DNA from: Novosphingobium sp. SG919
GTDB taxonomy: Bacteria > Pseudomonadota > Alphaproteobacteria > Sphingomonadales > Sphingomonadaceae
Assembly: GCF_012932495.1 (NCBI RefSeq)
Contig: NZ_JABCNG010000002.1
Span: 248,001-312,000, forward strand
Length of the DNA stretch: 64,000 bases
Reading direction: 5' to 3'
Shown here: positions 7,779 through 17,193 of the stretch, one piece after another
Layout: every line of letters starts with the position of its first letter
Numbering within the stretch: position 1 is the first letter of the stretch
Translations under genes and position numbers: made by a program
The notes under the pieces: generated by a model
The model's database searches: none
Seen by the model: the letters and a program-made list of their open reading frames with translations, nothing else
What the model was told of the DNA's origin: nothing

Positions 7779-10121
7779 TCAGAAGTTGAGCGTGGCGGTG
7801 GCAAAGACCTGGCGCGGATTGCCCCAATAGGTGGTCAGCACGCCTTCCTTGCCCAGCGTGGGGATGAGATTGCCCGACGGCGTATAGGTCAGCGCACCGG
7901 TCGTCGCGTTGCCCGCCACATACGTATAGCCCGAAGTCTTGTAGCGCTTGTCGGCCAGGTTCTTGCCATAGACGCCAAAGGTCCAGCGGCCGCCCGGCGC
8001 GCGATAGAACACGCTGGCATCGAACAGTGCATAGCCGGGTTGGTCGAGATAGGGATTGGGCACTTCGAACTGGTAGGTCTTGCTTTTCCACGAAACTCCG
8101 CCGGTCACGTCCACCGCGCCGCCGCCCACGGGAATGGAATAGCCGGCCGAGGCATTGCCCGTCCACGCCGGGGTGTTCTGCACTTTGCGATAGGCGGCCA
8201 CATCGGTGGGCTGCCCGGCGATCAGGGTGATGTATTTCAGGTACTTGGCATCGATATAGCCCAGTGAGCCATTGAGCGTGAACCCGCCCAGCTTGAGGCG
8301 CCCTTCGGCTTCCACCCCCTGCATCCGCGCCTTGCCCGCGTTGGACACCACCCCGCAGAAGCTGGGCAGGCCCTGCACCGTGCAGGCCACCGATCCGGGG
8401 ATCTGCACGTCGGTGTAATCCATGCGGAACGCCGCGAGGTTGAGCGACAGGCGGCGGTCGAACAGCCGGGTCTTGACCCCGAGTTCATAGCTGTTGACCT
8501 TTTCGGGCCGGAAACTGAGGTATTCGGCCTGGGTCGTGCCGGCCGGCGCGTTTACCCCCACCCCGCGCGGATCGAACCCGCCGCCCTTGAAGCCCTGGCT
8601 GAAGCTGGCGTAGACGGTGTTGTCCGAATTCGGCTTCCAGTTGAGCGACACGCGCGGCGTGAACTTGTTGTAGTCCGCGCTGCCCAGGAAATTGGTGCCC
8701 GGCGCGCCAAAGGCCACCCCTGCCCCGCCGAACACCGGAGAGCCGCCGCCCAGGTAGTTCTGCCGCAGGATCTGGGCATAGCGCTTGTCCCAGGTATAGC
8801 GCCCGCCCACTTCCAGGCTGATCTGGTCGGTAAAGTCATAGCTCAAATTGGCGAACGCCGCCGAGGTATCGGTGCGGATATTGGCGCCGGTAAAGGCGGT
8901 CAGCCCCGGCACCGTGGTGAACAGGCGCACATCGAACTGGGTCAGCGCCGTGGCATAGAGATAGTAGTAGCCCAACAGCGCGTTGAACCGGCCCTTGTTG
9001 TAGAGCAGCTGGATTTCCTGGCTCCACTGCTTGTTGCGGTAATAGGCCGGCACGTCGACGTCTTGCGAGGCGGTGGCATCGAAATCGATCGGCGAGGCGC
9101 TGTCATCCTTGCGGAACGCGGTGATCGAACGCAGCGTGAGGCTGTCGGTCGGCTTGGCCTCCATGAACAGCGACCAGCCCCAGGCTTTCACGTCCTGCTT
9201 GGGGCTGTTGAGCCCGGCCTGCGTGTCGAACACGTTGGCCAGCACCGGCGCCCCGGTCAGTTGCCCGGGAATTTCGCGGTGCCCGCCGCGCGGGTTGGAC
9301 ATGTCGTGGGTATAGTCGCCGGTCAGCCGCGCAAAGAAGCTGGACCCGTGTACTTCCACCGTGCCGCGCCCGGCCCAGATATCCTTGTTGTAATTCGACA
9401 GGCCGGTCGTCAGGTTGCGGCCAAAGCCGCCCCGCGTCAGCCGCGCCACCGTGCCGCTGGCGCGCAGCACGCCGTCCGAAGTGAGCGGCGAACTGATCGT
9501 GGCCACGCCATCGGCCTGGTCATAGCTGCCATAGGTGCCGCGCAGCCGCACGTGGAACGCATCGTCGATCTTGCGCGTCACATACTTGATCGCGCCGCCG
9601 ATGGTGTTGCGGCCATAGAGCGTGCCCTGCGGCCCGCGCAGCACTTCCACCCGCTCCACGTCATAAATATCGAGCACGGCGGCCTGCGGACGGTTGAGAT
9701 AGACGTCATCCAGGTAGATGCCCACGCCCTGCTCGAACCCGGAAACCGGGTCCTGCTGGCCCACGCCGCGAATGAAGGCGGACAGCGTGGAATTGGTCCC
9801 GCGCGAAGGTTCCAGCGTCACGTTGGGCACTTCATCGGCGAGCGAGGTGATGTCGCCCGCGCCCCTGGCCAGCAGGGCATCGCCCGAAAACGCGGTGATG
9901 GCGATCGGCACCGAAGTAAGCGATTCGCTGCGGCGGCGGGCCGTGACGATGATGTCGCCCTCTGCCGGCGCTTCGGCGGCGCTTCCGGCGGGCGGGGTTT
10001 GCGCCGCAGGGGCGCCACTCGCCTCCTGGGCAAACGATGGCGCGGGCAGCGCGCCCAGGGCCACGCCGGCCAGGAGGATGGCGGGAATCGAGCGAATGCG
10101 GGTGCTGGCGGTCACAGCCAT
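7779..10121 (-). CDS. TonB-dependent receptor
   Basis: The start is the ATG at 10119-10121 behind AAGGAGAGG, giving 780 residues. A longer open frame upstream lacks a signal peptide. The protein has a signal peptide (RIRSIPAILLAGVALGALPA...SFAQ), a TonB box (GDIIVTARRR), a plug with VERVEVLRGPQGTLYGRNTIGG and a barrel ending in TATLNF. The GRNTIGGAIKYVTRK segment after the plug motif marks the large sphingomonad TBDR group often linked to uptake of complex organic compounds, without an STN domain. It is monocistronic as far as can be seen: convergent with the amidohydrolase and followed upstream by an intergenic stretch to cydX. No partner gene indicates the substrate. Confidence 0.93.
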   Translation of the reverse strand: MAVTASTRIRSIPAILLAGVALGALPAPSFAQEASGAPAAQTPPAGSAAEAPAEGDIIVTARRRSESLTSVPIAITAFSGDALLARGAGDITSLADEVPNVTLEPSRGTNSTLSAFIRGVGQQDPVSGFEQGVGIYLDDVYLNRPQAAVLDIYDVERVEVLRGPQGTLYGRNTIGGAIKYVTRKIDDAFHVRLRGTYGSYDQADGVATISSPLTSDGVLRASGTVARLTRGGFGRNLTTGLSNYNKDIWAGRGTVEVHGSSFFARLTGDYTHDMSNPRGGHREIPGQLTGAPVLANVFDTQAGLNSPKQDVKAWGWSLFMEAKPTDSLTLRSITAFRKDDSASPIDFDATASQDVDVPAYYRNKQWSQEIQLLYNKGRFNALLGYYYLYATALTQFDVRLFTTVPGLTAFTGANIRTDTSAAFANLSYDFTDQISLEVGGRYTWDKRYAQILRQNYLGGGSPVFGGAGVAFGAPGTNFLGSADYNKFTPRVSLNWKPNSDNTVYASFSQGFKGGGFDPRGVGVNAPAGTTQAEYLSFRPEKVNSYELGVKTRLFDRRLSLNLAAFRMDYTDVQIPGSVACTVQGLPSFCGVVSNAGKARMQGVEAEGRLKLGGFTLNGSLGYIDAKYLKYITLIAGQPTDVAAYRKVQNTPAWTGNASAGYSIPVGGGAVDVTGGVSWKSKTYQFEVPNPYLDQPGYALFDASVFYRAPGGRWTFGVYGKNLADKRYKTSGYTYVAGNATTGALTYTPSGNLIPTLGKEGVLTTYWGNPRQVFATATLNF

Positions 10122-10346
10122 GGTCCTCTCCTTGGCGCGACGGTCTTGCGTGCCGTCGCTTGGGAAGACCACGATACTGAAAGGTGAACCGACTTTCAAC
10201 TTTGAATCGGTAGTTTGCGCAAGCCTTCGTGATTTTCCGTTACGCAGCAATGCAAAGAGCGCGCCGGGCAGGGCCCGTGCGCGCTCTTCGTGCAAGCATT
10301 TCCGGCGCGCTCAGGCCGTCAGATGGGGGCCATCACGTCTGCCGCG

Positions 10347-10457
10347 TCAAAGGGCCGGGTCATCGTCGACCGGCGAATTGAACTCGTGCCATAGCCCGTT
10401 GATGATGCCAAAGCCCACCGCCAAGCCCAGCCCGAGCACCCAGGTGAAATACCACAT
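10347..10457 (-). CDS. cydX: Cytochrome bd oxidase small subunit CydX (36 aa)
   Basis: This short minus-strand frame encodes 36 residues starting MWYFTWVLGLGLAVGFGIIN and ending in an acidic tail (SPVDDDPAL). The MWYFxWxLG start, the single membrane helix and a conserved Glu after the helix (WHEF) are the CydX/YbgT signature. CydX binds CydA and stabilises the haem b595/d site. The gene begins 12 bp after the cydB stop with AAGGAAC as ribosome binding site and is therefore the last gene of cydABX. It is too short for ordinary gene finders and easily missed. Confidence 0.9.
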   Translation of the reverse strand: MWYFTWVLGLGLAVGFGIINGLWHEFNSPVDDDPAL

Positions 10458-10469
10458 GGCCTGTTCCTT

Positions 10470-11618
10470 TCAGTAGAAATCGGGGTTGGTGCGCACATCG
10501 CGCAGGGTGATCCGGCCGCGCAGCAGCTTCATTACCCAGGCGGTGTAGGCCAGCACGATCGGCAGGAGCACGATCGTGCACACCAGCATGATGAACAGCG
10601 TGAGATGGCTGGACGAGGCGTTCCACACCGTCAGGCTGGATCGCGGATCGATCGAGGATGGCAGGATGAACGGAAACATCGAGCAGCCCACCGTGGCGAT
10701 GATGCCGGTGGTGGCAAGCGCAGTGCCCGCCAGGTTCACGCCGCCCCGCCGCGTCGCAATGGCCCATAGCGCCAGCAGCGGCCCGGCCAGGCCCAGCAGC
10801 GGCGCCGCCAGCATCCAGGGATGCGCGCCATAGTTGGCCAGCCACGCGCCCGGCGCGGCCACGCTGCCCGACAGCAGCGGGTTCGACGGACCTTGCGTAT
10901 CGACCGCGCCGGCAATCGCCATGCCCATGTGACCCTTGGCCACGATCAGCCCGCCAATCGCGAACAACGCGATGCTGGCCACCGCCGCCACGCGGGCAAT
11001 GGCGCGGGCGCGGGCCAGCACCGGCCCTTCCTCGATCTTGATCGCCAGCCAGCCCGCGCCATGCAACGCCAGCATGGCCACCGACAGCACGCCGGTCAGC
11101 AGCGTGAACGGCGTGAACAGGCCCAGCAGGCTGCCTTCATAGGTCATGCGCAGATCGCCATCGAGGCGGAACGGCGCGCCGGCCAGCACGTTGCCCACGG
11201 CCACGCCAAACACCAGCGCGGGCACGAAACCCCCGGTGAACAGCGCCCAGTCCCACCGGCTGCGCCAGGCGGCATCGGGTTTCTTGGAACGATACTTGAA
11301 CGCCACCGGCCGCAGGATCAGCGCCGCCAGCACCAGGAACATGGCCAGGTAAAAGCCGGAGAAGCTGACCGCATAGACAAACGGCCAGGCGGCAAAGATC
11401 GCCCCGCCGCCCAGGATCAGCCACACCTGGTGGCCTTCCCAATGCGGCGCCACGGCGTTGATCACCAGGCGGCGCTCGGCATCGGTGCGGCCCACGAAAG
11501 GCAGCAGCGCGGCCACGCCCAGGTCATAGCCGTCGGTCAGGGCAAAGCCGATCAGCAGCACGCCGAGCAGCGCCCACCAGATGACCCGCAGGGTTTCGTA
11601 ATCAAGCGGAATGTGCAT
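10470..11618 (-). CDS. cydB: Cytochrome bd ubiquinol oxidase subunit II
   Basis: The 382-residue multi-pass membrane protein carries typical CydB features: an N-terminal helix with WWALLGVLLIGFALTDGYDLG, the APHWEGHQVWLILGGGAIFAAWP segment, and a C-terminal helix run with FPFILPSSIDP. With CydA it forms the high-affinity quinol oxidase that reduces oxygen to water without proton pumping. Its ATG lies 12 bp after the cydA TAA, with AAGGGGCAAGGG between them as ribosome binding site, so it is translated from the same message. Length and motifs match the family; nothing is missing. Confidence 0.95.
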   Translation of the reverse strand: MHIPLDYETLRVIWWALLGVLLIGFALTDGYDLGVAALLPFVGRTDAERRLVINAVAPHWEGHQVWLILGGGAIFAAWPFVYAVSFSGFYLAMFLVLAALILRPVAFKYRSKKPDAAWRSRWDWALFTGGFVPALVFGVAVGNVLAGAPFRLDGDLRMTYEGSLLGLFTPFTLLTGVLSVAMLALHGAGWLAIKIEEGPVLARARAIARVAAVASIALFAIGGLIVAKGHMGMAIAGAVDTQGPSNPLLSGSVAAPGAWLANYGAHPWMLAAPLLGLAGPLLALWAIATRRGGVNLAGTALATTGIIATVGCSMFPFILPSSIDPRSSLTVWNASSSHLTLFIMLVCTIVLLPIVLAYTAWVMKLLRGRITLRDVRTNPDFY

Positions 11619-11630
11619 GGCCCTTGCCCC

Positions 11631-13217
11631 TTATTCGGCCGGCAGCGGGGCAAAGCCCGCGGCCCGGGGTTGCGTTTCGTCGTCGTGCCCTTGATCGTCT
11701 TCGTGGTGCTCGATCGGCCCCTTGCGGATCTGCGCCAGCATCAGCCGCACTTCGATCACCGCCAGCGCGCCATAGAGCGCGGTAAAGCCCACGATCGTGG
11801 TCCACACCTGCCCCACGGTGAGCGAGGAGGCGCCCAGGAACGTGGGCAGCACGCCGTCCACGGCCCAGGGCTGGCGGCCGATCTCGGCCAGCACCCAGCC
11901 TGCCTCGATCGCCACCCATGGCAGCGGGATCACCACCACCGCCAGTTTCAGGAAACAGCGGCGGCGGAACCGGCAGGTGGACGCGCACCAGAACGCCGCA
12001 CCGAAGAACGCGATGAAGCCAAAGCCAAGGCCGGCCATGCCGCGAAACAGGAAGAACATCGCCGGCACGTTGGGCACCGTGTCCCACGCGGCTTTCAAGA
12101 TCAGTTTGTCATCGGCGCGGCGCGGATCGGCGACATAGCGCTTGAGCAGCATGGCAAAGCCGATGTCCTGCTTGTGCGCCTCGAACGCCGCGCGCGCGGC
12201 CATGTCGGCGCGATTGGCCTTGAGCCGTTCCACCGCATCATAGGCGATCAGGCCGCTATGGATGCGCGCATCGGCACGCAGCACCAGCTCCTCGATCCCA
12301 TCGATCTTGCCGGTCAGGCTGCGCGTGCCGATCAAGCCCATGACATAGGGCACCTTGATCGCGCCATGGGTGGTACGGGCGGCCACGTCGGGCAGGCCGA
12401 TCAGCGTGATCGCCGCCGGCGCCGGCTCGGTTTCCCACATCGCCTCGATCGCGGCGAGCTTCATCTTCTGGTTGTCGGTCAGGGTATAGCCGCTTTCATC
12501 CCCCAGCACGACGACCGAAAGCGCCGAGGCCAGGCCGAACGCGGCCGCAACCATCATCGACCGGCGCGCCACGTTGGTCCACTTGCCCTTGAGCATGTAG
12601 AACGCCGAAACGCCCATCACGAACGTCGCCGCGCAGACATAGCCGGCGCTCACCGTGTGCACGAACTTGGCCTGGGCCACCGGGTTGAACAGCACCGCGG
12701 AAAAGTCGGTCACTTCCATCCGCATGGTTGCGGGATTGAACGTGGCGCCCACCGGGTTCTGCATCCAGCCGTTGGCAATCAGGATCCACAGCGCCGAAAG
12801 GTTGGTGCCCAGCGCAACCATGAACGTGACGGCCAGATGCTGCCGCCGGCTGAGCCTGTCCCAGCCAAAGAACATGACCCCCACCATCGTGGCTTCGAGG
12901 AAAAAGGCCATCAGCCCTTCGATCGCCAGCGGCGCGCCGAAGATGTCGCCCACGTAATGGGCGTAATAGGCCCAGTTGGTGCCGAACTCGAATTCCATGG
13001 TCAGGCCCGTGGCCACGCCCAGCACGAAATTGATGCCGAACAGCTTGCCCCAGAACCGCGTGATCACCCGCCAGATCGGCCGCTTGGTGATCACATAGAT
13101 GCTCTCCATGATGACCAGCATGAACGAAAGGCCAAGCGTCAATGGCACGAAGAGAAAGTGATACATGGCCGTCAGCGCGAACTGAAGGCGGGATAACTCG
13201 ATGACTGCCATGTCCAT
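11631..13217 (-). CDS. cydA: Cytochrome bd ubiquinol oxidase subunit I
   Basis: The start is the ATG at 13215-13217 behind AGAGGAA, giving 528 residues, about the length of E. coli CydA. The haem ligand region LQFALTAMYHFLFVP, the second His in KFVHTVSAGYV and the GRQPW motif are all present. The periplasmic Q-loop is of the long type: it contains KMKLAAIEAMWETEP and a C-terminal insert reaching to about residue 385. Together with CydB and CydX it forms quinol:O2 oxidoreductase bd. It is the first gene of the cydABX operon, divergent from cydDC across a region with an FNR-type box. A slightly longer frame to 13289 lacks a ribosome binding site. Confidence 0.96.
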   Translation of the reverse strand: MDMAVIELSRLQFALTAMYHFLFVPLTLGLSFMLVIMESIYVITKRPIWRVITRFWGKLFGINFVLGVATGLTMEFEFGTNWAYYAHYVGDIFGAPLAIEGLMAFFLEATMVGVMFFGWDRLSRRQHLAVTFMVALGTNLSALWILIANGWMQNPVGATFNPATMRMEVTDFSAVLFNPVAQAKFVHTVSAGYVCAATFVMGVSAFYMLKGKWTNVARRSMMVAAAFGLASALSVVVLGDESGYTLTDNQKMKLAAIEAMWETEPAPAAITLIGLPDVAARTTHGAIKVPYVMGLIGTRSLTGKIDGIEELVLRADARIHSGLIAYDAVERLKANRADMAARAAFEAHKQDIGFAMLLKRYVADPRRADDKLILKAAWDTVPNVPAMFFLFRGMAGLGFGFIAFFGAAFWCASTCRFRRRCFLKLAVVVIPLPWVAIEAGWVLAEIGRQPWAVDGVLPTFLGASSLTVGQVWTTIVGFTALYGALAVIEVRLMLAQIRKGPIEHHEDDQGHDDETQPRAAGFAPLPAE

Positions 13218-13341
13218 GGCCGCGGTTCCTCTGCTGTGGCCCCTGCCCGCTTGTTCCATCCGGCATGCAAGATCGCGGATTGGCTGCAAATTGCGCGACA
13301 GGTGCGCGGCGCCTCGTTAAACCCTGCTGCGCTGCCGCAAT

Positions 13342-13355
13342 TTGACGGCAATCAA
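13342..13355. promoter_or_regulatory. FNR/CRP-type binding site between cydA and cydD
   Basis: TTGACGGCAATCAA matches the FNR consensus TTGAT-N4-ATCAA at nine of ten half-site bases. It lies about 125 bp from the cydA start and 113 bp from the cydD start, in the only divergent control region for all five cyd genes. FNR-type regulators of alphaproteobacteria commonly control high-affinity oxidases under low oxygen. The 5' TTGACG could also double as a -35 element. Confidence 0.6.
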
Positions 13356-13467
13356 TCCTGCATGTGATTTCTTGCGGCAAACGCCGATCGCGAAAAGAAA
13401 AATCCAGCGCGAGGCCAGGTCTCCCGACTCGCTCGCCGCTTATGTCATCGTTTCCTGTTATAATAAG

Positions 13468-15144
13468 ATGGACAGATTGTCTCACACGCCTCCCGCATCC
13501 TCGGCCGCATCCTCGGCCGCATCCCCATCCGAACCCCTGGCATCTGCCGCGCGGCCCCCGGTCGATCCGCCCCGCGTGCTGGCCGCCACGGCATGGTGGC
13601 TGGTCGAAGGCGTAGGCGCGGTTCCCGTTGCGCTGGGCCTGGCCTGGGCCGTGGCCGCGCGCGCCGATGGCGTGCTGCCGGCCTGGCCGGCCGCCGCGCT
13701 GCTGGCGCTGGGCGCGGCATGGCGTGCGCTGTCGCTGGGCCGTGCGCGGGTGGCAGGGCAAGCCGGCGCGGCACGGTTCCAGCAGGCCCTGCGCGCCTGG
13801 CTGTGGCCCGCGCTGCTGCCCAGCCGCACCTTGCGCGGGGCGCTGGTGGGCGAAGACGTGCACCTGGCGGTGGACACCGTCGATCGCACCGAAGGCCTGG
13901 TGGCGCGGTTCGTGCCCTTGCGCGGCGCGGGCGCGCTGGCGCCGCTGTTGATCGCGGCGGCCGTGGCCCCCGCCAGCTGGGTGTGCGCCGCGATCATGCT
14001 GGCCACGCTGGTGCCTTTCGTGCTCGGCCTGATCCTGGCAGGCGGCATGGCGGCGCGGCAAGCGCAAGCCCAGCACCAGGCCCTGACCCGTGCCGCCGGC
14101 CTGTTCGTCGATCGCATCGCGCACCTGCCGCTGATCCTGGCCACCGGCGCGGAAGATCGTATCGGCCGCCAGCTTGCCAGCGCGACGCAAGACGTCGCGC
14201 GACGCACCATGGCCGTGCTCGCCGTGGCCTTTGCCTCCAACGCCATTCTCGAATTCTTTGCGGCGCTCTGCGTGGCGCTGGTCGCGGTCTATTGCGGCTT
14301 TTCGCTGCTCGGCCTCCTGCCGTTTCCCGCGCCCGAGCGGCTGACTCTCGCGCAGGCGTTCTATACGCTGGCCCTCGCCCCGGAATTCTACCTCGGCATG
14401 CGGCGCCTCGCCGCCGCCTATCACGACAAGCAGACCGGCGAGGCGGCGCTGGACGCTATCGGCGCCGTAGCACAAGCCCTGCCTGCACCCGTGGCGCCAG
14501 TCAGCGCGCCGGCGCGCCTGCACGGCGCGGGCGTGATCATCGCCTATCCCGGCGGCGCCTCGATCGGCCCGCTCGCATGGGATTGGGCGGGGCCGGGGCT
14601 CCACGCCGTGACCGGCGCCACCGGCAGCGGCAAATCCTCGCTGCTGCTGGCCTTGATCGGGCAGGTGCCGCTGGCCACCGGCACGCTGCAGGCAGATGAG
14701 AACGCAGTTTCGCCCGGCGCCATCAATACCGCGATCGGCTGGGCCGGGCAGGCCGTGGCCCTGCTGCCCGGCACCTTGCGCCACAACCTGGCCCTGGGCG
14801 GCGCCACCGATGACGCCGCGATGCTGGCCCTGCTGGACGAGCTTGGCCTTGGCCCGATGATGGCGCAGCGCGGCGGGCTTGGCATGCTGCTCGACCATCG
14901 CGGCTCGGGCCTGTCGGGCGGGGAGCGGCGGCGCCTTGGCCTCGCCCGCGCGATCCTGTCGGGCAGGCCGGTCCTGCTGCTGGACGAGCCCACCGCCGAT
15001 CTCGATCCCATGAGCGCCGCCGCCGTGCGCGCGGTACTGCGGCAATGCGCGCAGCATCGCCTGGTGGTGGCTGCAACCCATGATGCCGATCTTGCCGCCA
15101 TGGCGCAAAGCCGTTGTCACATCGCTGGGGAGACTGCGGCATGA
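13468..15144 (+). CDS. cydD: Thiol reductant ABC exporter subunit CydD
   Basis: I start the 558-residue protein at the ATG at 13468, since the upstream extension to 13342 has no membrane or ABC homology and covers the FNR box. It has six membrane helices in the first 330 residues and then an ABC ATPase: Walker A GATGSGKSS, signature LSGGERRRLGLARA, Walker B RPVLLLDEPTADLD and the switch His in ATHD. CydDC exports glutathione and cysteine and is needed to assemble cytochrome bd. A TATAAT at 13459-13464 lies directly before the ATG. The N-terminus includes a 12-bp tandem repeat (GCATCCTCGGCC twice). It overlaps cydC by an ATGA. Confidence 0.93.
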   Translation: MDRLSHTPPASSAASSAASPSEPLASAARPPVDPPRVLAATAWWLVEGVGAVPVALGLAWAVAARADGVLPAWPAAALLALGAAWRALSLGRARVAGQAGAARFQQALRAWLWPALLPSRTLRGALVGEDVHLAVDTVDRTEGLVARFVPLRGAGALAPLLIAAAVAPASWVCAAIMLATLVPFVLGLILAGGMAARQAQAQHQALTRAAGLFVDRIAHLPLILATGAEDRIGRQLASATQDVARRTMAVLAVAFASNAILEFFAALCVALVAVYCGFSLLGLLPFPAPERLTLAQAFYTLALAPEFYLGMRRLAAAYHDKQTGEAALDAIGAVAQALPAPVAPVSAPARLHGAGVIIAYPGGASIGPLAWDWAGPGLHAVTGATGSGKSSLLLALIGQVPLATGTLQADENAVSPGAINTAIGWAGQAVALLPGTLRHNLALGGATDDAAMLALLDELGLGPMMAQRGGLGMLLDHRGSGLSGGERRRLGLARAILSGRPVLLLDEPTADLDPMSAAAVRAVLRQCAQHRLVVAATHDADLAAMAQSRCHIAGETAA

Positions 15145-16718
15145 GCGCCCTGATCGCGATGCCGCTGCTGCGCCAGCGCGGCCCCTTGCGCGCGGCTATG
15201 GCCTGCGCGGTGATGGCCGCCTTGTGCGCGGTGGGGCTGCTGGGCGTGGCCGGCTGGTTCCTGGCCGGCGCGGCGCTGGCCGGCCTCGCCGGGCCGCTGG
15301 CAGTCACCGGGTTCAATTATCTGCTGCCCAGCGCCGCGCTGCGCGCTGCGGCGATTGTGCGCACCGCCAGCCGCTATGGCGAGCGGATGCTGGGCCACCG
15401 CGCCGCGCTGTTTGCCTTGGCAGAAGTGCGCGCCACGCTGTTTGCCCGCGTGGCACAGGCGGCCCTGGCCGGGCGCGACGCCGGGCGCAGCGGGGCAATG
15501 GCCGCGCGCTTTGGCCGCGATGTCGATCTGCTCGAAGACGCCGCGATCCGCCGCGTGGCGCGGGTGGGCGCGTGGAGTGCTGCGGCCGTGGCGCTGGGCT
15601 TGGCCCTGCCGCTGGGCTGGGCCGCGGTGCTGGCGCTGGCGCTGGGCATGGCAGCCATGCGCCTGGCCGCACGCACCATGGCGCGGCGCCTGCTGCCCGG
15701 CGCGCAGCAAGACCTGGCCGCTGCCCACGCCGCGCTGGCTGCCGATTATGCGGAAATGGCCGGCCCGGCGGCAGACATTGCCGTCTATGGCCTGGCACCG
15801 GCACTGGCCCAGGCCCTTGCCGAGCGCGCCGAGGCGCAATCGCGCGCGCAGGCCGCACTGGCCCGTGCCGAAGCCTGGCTCACCGCCACGCAAACCTTGC
15901 TCGCGGGGCTGACGCTCGCCGTCCTTGTCACCCTGGCACAAGCGCCGGCGCCGCTGCTTGCCCTGGGCCTGCTTGCCGCCCTGGCCGCGTTGGAGCCCTG
16001 GTCCGGCCTTGCCGCCCATGACGCCCGCGGTCCGGAAATGCGGCTGGCCCTGGCCCGGCTGGACCAGGCGGGGGAAGCGCCGCCGCTTGCCCCCTCCCCT
16101 GCGCTTGTCAGCCTATCAGGCCGGCCGGTGCTGACCATCGCCGGCCAGTCCTTTGCACACGGGGCACGCGTGCTGATCACCGGGCCATCGGGCGCTGGCA
16201 AGACACGGCTTTTGGAAACCCTCGCCGGCTTGCGCCAGGATGCGCCGCAGATGCTGGCCATCGACGGGCACGATCCGCGCGCGCTGGGCCTTGCCGCCTT
16301 GCGCCCGCACCTGGCGCTGATGCCCCAGTCCGCCCCGCTGATCGCGGGCACCGTGGCCGACAATCTCGCGCTTGCCCGCCCCGGCCGGACCCGTGCCGCG
16401 ATGGAACGGGCGCTGTATGTCGCCTGCGCCGAAGATGTCGTGGCCCCCCTGCCCCAAGGCCTCGACCAATGGCTGGGCGGCGACGGCGCGCGCCTGTCGG
16501 GCGGCCAGCGCCGTCGCCTCGTCCTGGCGCGCGCTCTTCTGGCCGGGCGCCCCTGGCTCCTGCTCGACGAGCCGAGCGAGGGGCTGGACCTGGCCACCGA
16601 GGCGCGCCTGCGCGAACGCCTGGATGCGTGGCTGGATCAGACCGGCACCGGCCTGGTGCTTGTCAGCCATCGCCCGGCGCTGGCCGCCCTGGCGCAACAG
16701 GCGGTGCCGATCGCCTGA
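15141..16718 (+). CDS. cydC: Thiol reductant ABC exporter subunit CydC
   Basis: This 525-residue half-transporter is the partner of CydD. The membrane domain occupies about residues 1-300. The ATPase domain has Walker A ITGPSGAGKT, signature LSGGQRRRLVLARA, Walker B RPWLLLDEPSEGLD and SHR as switch. The start overlaps the cydD stop by four bases (ATGA), indicating translational coupling and a heterodimer made in equal amounts. The N-terminus carries the GVAGWFLAGAALAG helix and the later NYLLPSAALRAAAIVRTASRYGER segment typical of CydC. With divergent cydABX this gives a complete bd oxidase locus. Confidence 0.93.
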   Translation: MSALIAMPLLRQRGPLRAAMACAVMAALCAVGLLGVAGWFLAGAALAGLAGPLAVTGFNYLLPSAALRAAAIVRTASRYGERMLGHRAALFALAEVRATLFARVAQAALAGRDAGRSGAMAARFGRDVDLLEDAAIRRVARVGAWSAAAVALGLALPLGWAAVLALALGMAAMRLAARTMARRLLPGAQQDLAAAHAALAADYAEMAGPAADIAVYGLAPALAQALAERAEAQSRAQAALARAEAWLTATQTLLAGLTLAVLVTLAQAPAPLLALGLLAALAALEPWSGLAAHDARGPEMRLALARLDQAGEAPPLAPSPALVSLSGRPVLTIAGQSFAHGARVLITGPSGAGKTRLLETLAGLRQDAPQMLAIDGHDPRALGLAALRPHLALMPQSAPLIAGTVADNLALARPGRTRAAMERALYVACAEDVVAPLPQGLDQWLGGDGARLSGGQRRRLVLARALLAGRPWLLLDEPSEGLDLATEARLRERLDAWLDQTGTGLVLVSHRPALAALAQQAVPIA

Positions 16719-16734
16719 TCACCGGCCCCAGGCA

Positions 16735-17193
16735 TCACCAGCCCCAGCCGCGCCCATATTGCGGCCGCCGCCAGCCGCCCTGGCGGGCCTCGGCATTGAT
16801 CCAGCCTTCGATGCGGTCGAACCGGGTGGTCAGCGCGCTGACCGCGCGCCAGTCGCCACCGCCGCATTCATAGCGCTGGCGGCCTTCGAGCTGATCGATG
16901 GCATCGTGGATGCGATCGGCGCGGCGAGGATCGATATCGCCCTGGTTCACTTCCTGCGCCAGGCGCGCTTCGAGCGCATGCGCCCGCTGGCCCGAGCAAA
17001 CATAATCGGCCTTGCGCTTGGCCCGCCAGTAATCCCCACCGCGATCATAGCCAGATCCATAGCCCTGCCCGTAACCGCCATAGCCCTGGCCATATCCGTT
17101 CCAGGCCTGTGCCTGGGCCAGGCCGGCCGCGCCACCAACCCCAACCCCAACCATTGCCACCGCCGCCAGCGCGGCCATGCGAACCATCTTCAT
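16735..17193 (-). CDS. Small secreted Gly/Tyr-rich protein of unknown function
   Basis: From the ATG at 17191-17193 (GGGAGA ribosome binding site) this encodes 152 residues. A signal peptide (MVRMAALAAVAMVGVGVGGAAGLAQA) is followed by a low-complexity segment of NGYGQGYGGYGQGYGSGYDR type. A helical, charged domain comes next with two Cys (VCSGQ and YECGGG) and the text INQGDIDPRRADRIHDAIDQ-like, which recurs in small periplasmic proteins of sphingomonads. It is convergent with cydC, 16 bp apart. I do not recognise a function; a periplasmic or surface-associated role is inferred only from the signal peptide. Confidence 0.75.
   Translation of the reverse strand: MKMVRMAALAAVAMVGVGVGGAAGLAQAQAWNGYGQGYGGYGQGYGSGYDRGGDYWRAKRKADYVCSGQRAHALEARLAQEVNQGDIDPRRADRIHDAIDQLEGRQRYECGGGDWRAVSALTTRFDRIEGWINAEARQGGWRRPQYGRGWGW

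Noticed and set aside
10821..13196. A 791-codon plus-strand frame opposite cydA and cydB
   Set aside because: Antisense shadow of two highly conserved membrane-protein genes; the product is His/Gln/Arg-rich with no recognisable domain.
12496..15120. An 874-codon minus-strand frame across the cyd control region and cydD
   Set aside because: It spans the divergent promoter region and is antisense to cydD; translation looks like a shadow frame.
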